From the NCBI GenBank assembly GCA_022702545.1, contig JAHRBC010000006.1, forward strand, positions 2,170,001 to 2,234,000: 64,000 bases of DNA, read 5' to 3'. Made by a program: the position numbers and the translations under genes. This DNA comes from Phycomyces nitens. Taxonomy: Eukaryota; Mucoromycota; Mucoromycetes; Mucorales; Phycomycetaceae. Below, in pieces: positions 55,765-64,000 of this stretch. The notes beneath the pieces were generated by a model. It made no database searches, had not been told where the DNA came from, and saw only the letters and a program-made list of their open reading frames with translations. The number at the start of each line of letters is the position of its first letter. The stretch's first letter is position 1.

Positions 55765-56028
55765 ACAAGTGCAAAAGAATGTGGTGTGCCAACAATCTTC
55801 TTCAAGACACCTTTAAGAGTGCAAACCAGACTCGTAAGAGAAAAATAGCAGAGAACAGCCAGGCAAGTTTATTAATTAACAAACATTTGAATATACATTA
55901 TAATTAATACAATATTTTTATTATGTTATAGCAGGAAAGAGCAAGCAGTTCTTTTCTTTTGGAAGATGAGATATTTCAAACGGATGACGAGGCTGAATCC
56001 CCAATCATGACAGATGTACTATAAGTTA
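55765..56028 (+). pseudogene. B3 gene 2 remnant
   Basis: The plus strand here matches B gene 2 from about codon 190: TTTACAAGTGCAAAAGAATG (B: YKCKRMWCAKN), then ANQTRKRK and the sequence at AACAGCCAGGCAAGT, including the same GC donor. The last exon (after atgttatag near 55931) encodes QERASSSFLLEDEIFQTDDE and ends at the stop near 56022. The first two thirds of the gene are deleted, and a stop TAG lies where B has ATGGC (AAAAATAGCAGAG). It confirms the exon structure of gene 2 in element B. Confidence 0.75.
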
Positions 56029-56643
56029 GAGCTTTTTTGTTGCTAATCTATTCTCAATTTAATATTAATATAATATTTCTACTGTTTGATATAGGTTTAC
56101 ACCACTAGCACTGGGAAAACAATTTGATATACACTGGTGTACAGGTGGGTGTAAAAGTGGACAAAGTTAATGTATACACTAGAGTTTACGTAAACAAATG
56201 TCTAGTACACAAGGTACCTTTGACTCATGGACATTTTCACGCTAAACACTAGTGCCTTTTCCACTAGGGGTGATGCTAGTAAGGGGAGTTGGTATTCTTA
56301 ATATGTCAACTTGAAGTGAATACCAGAATGGCCTGTGTAAAGCTTAATTTTATGTGTAATACTTTAATAAGGCTATTAAAACATATTGATGAGGCTCACT
56401 ATGATTCGTTGTTAACAATTGTAAAAGTATAGTCTAGGTACCTAGACTACACCACACACTAGTGTTTCTTTGATTTTGGTATCGTTTTTTATTACTCTTA
56501 GCCAGTGATATACTCTCAATTATTTTATATCCTGTACTTATTAGGTTTTTTATGGTTTATATTTGTGTTTATTGGAAAGAATAGAATGGTTCTATACACA
56601 AGCTCTAATACTATTACTGTCTATCCTTGCCGCTTCTACCGGC

Positions 56644-58264
56644 CTACTTGATACTACTTGGATCGGGTGCTTCTCTACTGAACAATACCTGAAAATAAGG
56701 TCCGACAGCGATTTGGGTGGTTGCGGCAGTGTTCTTATATAATAAAGGTAGTATTAGTGACATACATTCAAGAGTGCGGGTGTTGTTTAAGATGCGAGGT
56801 ATATTATACTTACATTGTAAGGAATGGATAAGAATGGACAAAGAGGGGATGAGTTGTGCGGCATGGCATCTGGTATGATTAGGTTGACTAGAGATGGGGT
56901 AAAATAAATTAATATGGGTGAATTGGGGGATAGAAAAATTGATTTACATACCAGAAGCAGAGATGGCGATTAAGTAGAGGGATGTTATGTAACAGCCGAC
57001 AATAGATTCTTATTAAGATTATAGAACAATATTAGTAAATAGCCAGAATAATATTATAGAAAATCATAAAGACCAAGAAATGTCATTACCATTATGATAA
57101 CCAGCCATAGATGATGGAGGAGCCAGATGGGGTGATTGATGGCGGTGGCCTATAGTAGAATAAGAAACAATAGAGGAGAAAATAGTTTGACACGAAAATA
57201 TTTTTTTACCAAGCCACCAATGACGATACCATATAATAGACCATTTGAGTAGAGGAGGTCTATAAGATAAAAAGAGAGAATCAGAATAGTGTTATGGAAA
57301 GCATAAATACTAAGAAACAGCATTACCATTATAATAACAGTTGTAGATGATGGAGGAGCCAGATGGGGTGATTGATGGCGGCGGTCTATAGTAAAATAAG
57401 AAACATTAAAGGAGAAAATTATTTGACACGATTTTTTATCATGCCACTGATGACCATACCATATAATAGGCGTGTGAGCGGAATATGTCTATAAAATAAA
57501 AAGAGAGAATAAGAATAATATTATAGAAAAGTATAGACCAAGAAATGGCATTACCATTATGATAACCAGTTGTAGATGATGGAAGAGATGGACAGGGTGT
57601 GATGGGGGTGACCCAAGTAGAATAAACAATGTTGGACAAAAAAAAAGTTTGACACCAAAAGGTTCTTTTTTACCATGACACTGATGACAATACCCATATA
57701 ATAGACCGTGTGAGTGGCGGAGGGCTATAAGATAAAAAGAGAGGATCAGAATAATATTATAAAACATACAAAGACTAAGAAAAGATATTACCATTATGAT
57801 TACAAACATACATGAAGGAAGAGGTAGATGGGGTGATTAGTGGTGTGGTCTACAATAAAATAAGCAACATTAGAATAGAAAATTGTTTGACACGAAAAGA
57901 TTTTTTTAGCCCAATATTGATGATTGAACCATATAATAAGCTGTGTGAGTTGAGGAGGTCTATAAAATAAAGAAAGAGAGTCAGGATAATTTGCGAGATG
58001 CTAAAGGCACATTCAACTGACCACAGATTGTTTGGATGAGCAATGCAGGCAGGATGTATTGGAATGAGCGCATGTTTATAAGGAAGCTGCCAATTTTTTA
58101 GTGTAAAGAGGTGTAAAAAAGAAAAAAATAGGCCTGGATATAAGGAAACAAGAGAAAGGAAAAAAGGGCAAAAAAGACAAAAAAAATACAAGGATATATA
58201 ATTTGAAACAGAGACAGAATAGGTGTAATGGATAGAATCCAAAAGCAATAATGGTGCTGTTCAT
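56644..58264 (-). CDS. D' gene 3, micro-exon gene with repeated modules (candidate)
   Basis: Mirror equivalent of the E gene 3. ATG at 58264 opens MNSTIIAFGFYPLHLFCLCF, then HALIPIHPACIAHPNNLW. The array of alternating modules is longer than in E: type 1 exons (ACCTCC... TATTATATGG) near 57260, 57485, 57725 and 57957, and type 2 exons (CACCGCCATCA... ATAATG) near 57145, 57385, 57600 and 57835, with GT and AG borders mostly kept. One donor near 57440 is AT rather than GT. The last exon encodes NTAATTQIAVGPYFQVLFSR and EAPDPSSIK and ends at TAG (56644-56646). Module number and small deletions differ between D' and E, so the array changes by unit gain and loss. Coding status is unproven. Confidence 0.42.
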
Positions 58265-58491
58265 TAATGTGTACAAGAAGTCTTTTTGGATCCACCCACC
58301 AAACTCTCTTTAGTTATAAATACTCTGTATTTTATATTCTGAAAGACCTGTTCTCACACAACACACTCTTCTGCTTCCAAAAAACTTTTAATAAAACAAT
58401 TGTATGTATAAGATATTACATATTTTATAAGACCCCATAAAATAAAGATAATTGATAATTGAGTAATATATTATTTTATATTTTTTAGACT

Positions 58492-59620
58492 ATGGCAAAC
58501 AGACGTAATCTTGCTCCTCGACCCAGTTCTGAGGCTTCTCAGATGATGGAGAAAATGATAGCCATAGAGAAATATATGGTGACCATGGGCACTAACATGG
58601 TTTCAGTGCAAAGAGAGATTACCATGATGAATGGTAGAATCGGTGTACTTGTTGGAGACAACACCAACGCTGGTCAGCCTTCAAATGCTGTGCCAGTGGT
58701 TCCTGTTGCCGTGGCCCCAGTTGTCGGCACTCCTGTTGACGGTATTCCTGAGCCACAAGCAAAGGACATCACTGAAGTGCTTGTAAGTAACAGAGTAATA
58801 ATAATCCACTAATTTAATGCTATAAAATAGAGACTTATTAATGACTACCTGTGGTCACCAACGTTCAAGTCAAACGACCAGGGCGAAATTGAGGCCAACA
58901 ACAACAAGCCCAGGTGGAACACCAAAGTCCACTTCAACAAAAGCCCGAACAAAGAGTTGGTGGCAAACATGATGAGCTACCTGGTGTCAAATTCTCGCAA
59001 CTCCAAGTTGCAAAAAAGTGACATTTGTAACAAGCTTCACACAAACTTCCGCAGTCGGTGGCGCCAGGAGAAAGAGGATCCTAGTAAGAGGGATGCCTCA
59101 AAGGCAAAGACACGGCACTCTTCTTGTGAGGGTGATGTAAGTTGTGTTTTATATTCTAATCAGAGCTTAGTTTTAAGAGTAATATTAATATAAATTGCTC
59201 TCTAGCACCTCAAACGCCGTGGCCTTGCCTATGCCAAGAACAAGGCTGCCATTGATGCTGCCATGGAGAAGGATTGCTCCAATCTTCTCCAGGAAGAAGC
59301 AATGTCCAAAGGCGAGTCTGGTGATGAGACACCTGGAGTCCCAGGTATATGCATCATTCGCGTCCAGCGCCCAAGTTGGCGAAGTGACAAGGTAAATTGT
59401 TTTCCAGCCAAGTTTATTGTTTTTGAAATATAATAAATAGAAACTAATTGTCCTTTAGTTCAACCAATTCCTTGGAATGGTTGACTTGTATGCCCGTGCC
59501 AACTTGGGCAACAATGCTCGACAGCTGATCAGAAGATCTCTTGTTGCTGTGGTGGAAAAACCAGTCCCTGCCAGCATGTTTCCTCCCCCACCACAGTGGA
59601 CCATCAGAGATGACAAATAA
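58492..59620 (+). CDS. D' gene 2, accessory protein (four exons, open)
   Basis: Exons 58492-58782, 58831-59136, 59206-59391 and 59459-59620, all GT-AG. The protein starts MANRRNLAPRPSSEASQMM with a helical stretch (EKMIAIEKYMVTMGTNMVSV; EITMMNGRIGVLVGDN). Exon 2 holds RLINDYLWSPTFKSNDQGEI and EANNNKPRWNTKVHFNKSPN, aligned with E gene 2. A Lys/Arg-rich tail and SCEGD follow. Exon 3 has NLLQEEAMSKGESGDE and ends RVQRPSWRSDK. Exon 4 starts FNQFLGMVDLYAR and ends PPPQWTIRDDK. No stop is seen, so gene 2 here is intact although the transposase is truncated. Confidence 0.8.
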
Positions 59621-59742
59621 TTTTTTTTTGATTTTTTAAAACAATACTCTTCTCAAATGATCATTGCACTTTATCTTAATAATATATATTTAGAGGTAAA
59701 GAAATATTTGTTTTGAAGGAAAGAGGAAGGCATATATTTTTA

Positions 59743-61473
59743 TTAAGCATATTGTTTCTTTGGTAGAGGAATTACCAGTGTTGTTGTCATATTGTTTTCT
59801 GTGCATTCAGCAGTTGCCACCTCTAGCAAGATTCGATGTACAGGCAAGATGCACTGAAAGTCATCGTCAGAAAATTCAGGCAGGCAAATGTCAACACCAT
59901 CATCTTCTTGCGATCTATCAGGAGACAGAGGAAGCCATCGGACAAAAGCGAAAACGTGTTGGGTATGCTGAATTCCATGGACTGAAAAGACATCTTGGTT
60001 TGCTGGCGGCATAAAGGAATGAGTGAAGAGGTATTGAATTTGTCCAGTATATGCATTTGCATGATCTCCGAATCTACCAAGGAACAATGCCTGCACAAAA
60101 GACCCACGACTGATAGAGCTACTTTTGCCAACATATGTTTGACCAAGAAGATCAATTGATTTCAGTTTTTGGACCTGATTGTCAACAAAGAATGGAGAGA
60201 GGGAGGCATGGTGATAATGAACAAGGTCTGGAATGTCATAGGTTTGTTTGTAGTACTCCAACAAATAGGGATAATGAATATCACTTATTGATGATGTTCT
60301 ACTTGTTGAAAGAGGGAATGCGGAAGGAGGGAGTGGTTCGTTGCCTTTGACAGGAATTGATGCGTTTAAGGAAAGTTGGACAAAGTTTTGCAAGTCAAAG
60401 GTGCAGTGCATGTTGGAAGGAGAGGAGATGATGGCAGGTGTGGTCGAGGTGAGTTTTTGAAGGACAGGAGAGAAGAGGGCATGATTTGAATTAAGGAAAG
60501 TGGCATGGACATAGTCTTTTTTGTAAACGTCTTCTAAGAAGTTCTTCATATATGTCATCTCGAAACCATCTTTTCTGTTAGTGTTGATGTTCTTTAGCAA
60601 GCTGTTAAATCTCTCGAACCCAAAGAGCCAGTAACCGTACACGGGTCCAAAATCACGAATTGTATCGCGAAGATGAAGGTGCAGGTGCATGTTGCAGGTG
60701 AGGATTGTTGCAGGATAAAGGGTTTCGCACGATTGACAGAATTGCTGGAGATGGAGGTGAGCTGACTCGACATCATCATAGGTTATCGTTGGCTTGACAA
60801 GTAAACGACATGCATCAACAAAATCAATCCAGCTACGGAAATTTTCAGATGGGAGAATACCTCTCAACAAAACAGGGGAGTAAATGAGCACCCACGACTT
60901 CCACTCGTCTGCTTTCATACGGGGGAACCCCTTGCCAATCTTTGTCTTCAATGTGCTGTATCCAACGGGCAGCACCATCGTTTTGGCCATCTTCTGCATC
61001 TCACGCAGGTCTCTGTCTGTAAGTAGACCACTGGCAGTCCACTTCTCCAGCATTCTCTTCGCCGTGCCCAGAAAAAGATTGTGCATGGGATCGATGATTG
61101 TTCCATGTACTAGATCAAAGTATCCAAGACGATGCAGCTGTGACCATCGAACACCATTTTCGACCTCCAGCTGATGTCTTTCTGAGGGTGTACTTGCACT
61201 CTTCCACACCTCAGCATGCACCCGGTTTACAGCACCATTTGCCAGTCTCCACTCAGCAAACTCGAACCCATGAAAATTGACACTGGCTGTGCCTTCCAGA
61301 CGAGAGAATTGACGATCACATTTATAACATGCACGTGTGTTGTTGTGGGCAGTAAATCCACTTGTCTTCCTGGCAGCAGGGATGTCACACGCCACCATCA
61401 TCAATGCAGCACGGACACTGGCACCAGTTGGCTGCTCAAATGTTGGAATATTCATTCCTATATAGAGCTCGTT
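59743..61473 (-). pseudogene. D' Tnp2-type transposase, 5' truncated
   Basis: About 576 residues remain, from the equivalent of the middle of the catalytic exon to the stop at 59743. Visible motifs are VACDIPAARKTSGFTAHN with CYKCDRQFSR, IDPMHNLFLGTAKRM, TILTCNMHLHLHLRDTIRDF and YGYWLFGFERFN, and LPVHRILLEVATAE. The upstream half, with the first catalytic block DWFQPF, the acidic exons and the zinc motif, is absent. The last matching bases are at 61473. What remains has no internal stop. It is closest to the T1 transposase. Confidence 0.88.
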
Positions 61474-61945
61474 CGGTTGAATGAAGGTTGCCGGGGTTTT
61501 CGGACCCAGATTTAAGTACCGATTCGTTAGTTATATCAATGAATATTCAAATTCAAGATAAAGTTTTTAATGCAAATGTGACTAGTTTTTAATTTTATAT
61601 CCAATAATATAATTTATTTTTATTTTGATATTTTCTCTATGAATATTACTCCTATTTTGATAAAAGTTATATTATTCGTTCTGAAATTTTTTTGTGATCA
61701 ATATCAATATATAACAAGCATATAATACTTTGTCAGAAAAACTATCTATAGATTATAATAAAAAGTTAAATTAACAAACCATGTTTTGTGCCAGTTATAT
61801 ATAAAAAAATAAAAATTACTAAATTATAAGTATAGTCTAGTTGTAAATTTTTTACTTATCAAACAAATGGCCCATGTTCAATTCATGGTAAAGTCTTTTT
61901 TAATAATTTATATATAATTTTTTATATTTTAAAAAATATTTTATT

Positions 61946-62566
61946 TTAATCTTCAGCATATTCTTCATTATTATCATAAACAAATTCAAAATCTGTAAAT
62001 ATGGCAGCTGAATTTATATTTCCAAAAGAAACTTCTCTTAAGGTTTTAAGTAAACCTTCCCAAAGTTTACCCTCATACTTTCTTCTCCAAATGAATTCCA
62101 TGAGTAACCAAGGCATCATCTTCTTTGTTCTCAATCTGGGAGAACAGTTCATTTTTATCCCATTCCAGAGACCTATAAAATAATTATTAAATATATATTA
62201 ATATTATATTATAAGTTTATCTTCAATTGTGTTGGTGTGTACACTATCACTTGTCACATACTCAACACTGTGATTAACAGTTTTATGAGTATAATTACTG
62301 TTAATCACTGATTCCAGTCCTCCATATGCAGCCCAGCAATCAGTATAAATAATACTTTCTGGTCTGACATACTTCTTTATGATTTGAAGGAGAGTTTCAG
62401 CATCTCTCTGGGGGACTGTCACCAAAAATGTTTTTCTGTCTGCTGTTCTCTCAATCCCTCCAAGAACCCAAACACCTTCAACACGGTGGCCTCTGTAGTA
62501 TTTTCTCTTGCCAAACTTGCTTTCATCAATTTCAACAATGATAGGATTACCCACTGGAAAAATATA
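61946..62566 (-). pseudogene. Merlin-type (DDE_Tnp_IS1595) transposase, partial, damaged splice donor
   Basis: Two exons are clear on the minus strand. The first (about 62212-62566, preceded by acceptor ttttccag) encodes GNPIIVEIDESKFGKRKYYR, GHRVEGVWVLGGIER and SIIYTDCWAAYGGL, then THKTVNHSVEYV and HTNTIE. These are the conserved DDE blocks of the ISXO2/IS1595 and Merlin family (D in EIDESKFG, D in YTDCW, E in NTIE). The second (61946-62171, after acceptor tatag) encodes GLWNGIKMNCS and LLMEFIWRRKYEG, the family's usual C-terminal LxxxLxEFxWRR pattern. Between them the expected donor GTAAAC reads ATAAAC (after ATTGAAG), so splicing is probably lost and a stop follows within four codons. Upstream exons were not found with confidence; a segment near 63130-63190 (MRSFIQLLDYKTWSG before gtaaat) is a weak candidate. 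Confidence 0.8.
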
Positions 62567-62599
62567 TGCAAATCATGGAAATAACAGGTGTTGGTTATT

Positions 62600-64000
62600 G
62601 GGATATTATGTAACATAATAATGCTTGACAGCATAATATTATAGAATGCCTAGCTGACATAATATTGGATTTTTGCCCAAATGGTATTGATTACTTTGTC
62701 ATTATGAAAGGGAGCTTAGGTACATTATCTGTGTGCGAACCTTAATTGAAAGCCAAGTATCTGTAAAATTACAAATATAGACTACTAAAAACCCCATTTA
62801 TAAACCACCTGGATTCAAGAGGGCTGTTATTTTCTCAATTCTAGGTGGTTTTGGCTGCCTATTGATTCATTCTATTGGATCAATTGCTTCAACAACACCT
62901 GGTATTGATCGGATTTTTAAAAAACACATTTGATATTGATTTTGTTTTGGTAGGATATAATAATTTTGTATATTTTATTATAATATTTTTATTTGTAAAA
63001 GCACTAGTAATAATATAATCTCTTGCTCTGGACTACATGGTCTTAATCTAATAATACGTATAATGGTTCTTGCAGACCATATTTTATTTCCTACCTGAAA
63101 AACATGGATTCTGATTATATTTACCTGACCAAGTTTTATAGTCTAGCAATTGAATAAAAGAGCGCATTTTAGAATTTTTGTTATAGCATTTGATAGAATT
63201 GAAAGGCAAGGTACTTACTTGGCAATCGGGTATTTCATTAAATGAAAGAAACAAGAGTATACTGATATAAACAAGCCAGTATATATTCATATGCTTATAA
63301 TAACGGATACATTTGGGCATGGATATACTATAATTAATATTAGAAAAATATTTTTAACAAGAGAAATAACTCAAAATACATACCTTTGGCAGTTGAATAA
63401 ATGGATATTGGGTTTACTAAGAGTATACAATGTAAACTGTAATTATGTTAGAGCAATGTATTTTTTATAAATGAGAAAGTAAAGAAAGGAAGAAATACAT
63501 ACATGGGTGCAATAATAGCTTTTTTGATAAACATGGATTATAAAATGATATCATGGCAAGTCGCAGCTATTTGAAAATATTATGATAAGAGACATGACCG
63601 TGTAAAGAATATGATTGATAGTAATTACCTTTTGTATAAAAGAAATCTGATGTTTGGTACCCTATGTGTATATAATGTAAGATGTGAGAATTTTAGGTGA
63701 TATACTTACATAGTGTTAAAGAGCAGAAAAGGAATAAAAGAATAGAAAATAAAAATAATTATTAAAATATCTATGCCCCTGAAATACGCATGGTCATTCT
63801 CTCTTGCTTTGAAATCGGAGAGTCATGTTAATTATACATTGAAAGTGCCCAAGAAAAAGGTTTTGGTCTATATATTAATAGGAATTTGACTCCGTCATGG
63901 TTTATAGACAAAGTATAATAGAGTCTTTTATATTCTTATTAATATCTATATATACTTCTTTACTCTTTCAATAAAGCTAACCATCATCTTCTTTATCATG
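62600..64000. other. AT-rich sequence without recognised genes
   Basis: No convincing coding region, RNA gene or terminal repeat was found. Minor features are short A/T tracts and several ATACAT-rich stretches. It may be the remainder of the Merlin element or flanking DNA. Confidence 0.4.

Larger units (their letters stand above)
54339..56108 (-). mobile_element. B3, internally deleted family B CACTA element (interrupted by D')
   Basis: The terminus CACTACGGCGGAAGGACCGG at 54339 matches the right end of B, in inverse orientation, with the same CGGTAG palindromes and one copy of the subterminal unit. It holds the last transposase exons (54749-55626). It then jumps directly to the intergenic region equivalent to B 6720-6850 (55640-55765) and to gene 2 fragments. 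So most of the transposase is deleted. At 56108 the sequence, which should continue as in B near 5430, is interrupted by D'; bases 56106-56108 (TAG) would be the duplication. Its other end lies beyond D', outside the window. Confidence 0.82.
56109..61473 (-). mobile_element. CACTA element D' (truncated), three genes
   Basis: The terminus CACTGGGAAAACAATTTGAT at 56109 matches the end of D at 2705. Inward come about 530 bp of subterminal sequence, gene 3 on minus (56644-58264), gene 2 on plus (58492-59620) and the transposase on minus (59743-61473). The order and orientations equal those of E in mirror image. At 61473 the transposase sequence stops (GAGCTCGTTC then unrelated DNA), where T1 continues into its upstream exons. 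So D' is truncated, or interrupted by the Merlin-type element, with the remainder beyond the window. Confidence 0.85.
61474..64000 (-). mobile_element. Merlin/IS1595-type DNA transposon region (right end outside window)
   Basis: At 61474 the D' sequence changes abruptly to GGTTGAATGAAGGTTGCC, and a Merlin-type transposase lies 470 bp further on. A plausible reading is a Merlin element inserted in D', with its left end at 61474 and an 8-9 bp duplication of the bases ending CTCGTTC. The right end and duplication are not in the window, so this is inference. The rest of the region (62600-64000) is very AT-rich without recognisable genes. Confidence 0.5.

Noticed and set aside
62552..62566. CACTGGAAAAA resembling a CACTA terminus
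   Set aside because: It coincides with the pyrimidine tract and AG of the Merlin transposase splice acceptor on the minus strand, with no partner end or duplication.
63084..63320. 78-residue minus-strand frame as an upstream Merlin exon
   Set aside because: A donor-like gtaaat follows KTWSG, but the residues do not clearly match the N-terminal part of the family, so it is only mentioned as a weak candidate.

Overview
This 64 kb window looks like a transposon graveyard from an early-diverging fungus, most likely Mucoromycota. The evidence is AT-rich DNA, short GT-AG introns of about 50-75 nt, one eukaryotic tRNA gene with A and B boxes, and fungal Tnp2-type CACTA transposases. The species is not identified. 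No ordinary host protein gene is evident. Almost everything is a mobile element, many of them inserted inside one another. Names used here (T1, A1, B, B2, B3, C, D, D', E, F) are local labels.

Left part (1-21449): nested CACTA (En/Spm) DNA transposons. A1 (right end about 21449) is interrupted by two others. D ends at 2705 and itself holds B2, which holds T1. B (3517-17521, target duplication ATA) sits in an intron of the A1 accessory gene. B is in turn interrupted within its transposase exon by C (8980-15573, target duplication TCC). Removing each insert with one duplication restores the reading frame or intron below it.

Middle (21450-29357): unclassified sequence, then E, a complete CACTA element (22438-28941) with a perfect 32-bp terminal inverted repeat and a GAA duplication. 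E has three genes: a spliced Tnp2 transposase, a convergent four-exon accessory gene (gene 2), and a candidate third gene made of repeated micro-exons (gene 3).

Right part (29358-56108): a tRNA-Glu(UUC) gene is followed by two head-to-tail copies (about 6.59 kb each) of an R2/NeSL-like LINE. Its single ORF has N-terminal zinc fingers, a reverse transcriptase and a C-terminal restriction-like endonuclease. Each unit boundary carries the 3' half of the tRNA gene. LINE copy A has two frameshifts. Copy B is open except for CACTA element F (38231-44411, duplication GTG). A short third boundary follows, split by a Ty3/Gypsy LTR retrotransposon (48856-54087, 319-bp LTRs, duplication ACCT). Next comes B3, a deleted relative of B.

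Right edge (56109-64000): D', a truncated three-gene CACTA element inserted in B3, then a Merlin/IS1595-type element carrying a spliced but damaged transposase, then AT-rich sequence.

Functionally, each CACTA element pairs a catalytic transposase with a small coiled-coil accessory protein. By analogy with plant En/Spm this could be the protein that binds the subterminal repeats, but that is inference. C and E have intact transposase and gene 2 and clean ends, so they are the best candidates for recently active elements. Many other copies carry nonsense codons that are all explicable as C-to-T changes, often CGA to TGA. This suggests cytosine methylation and deamination acting on repeats.
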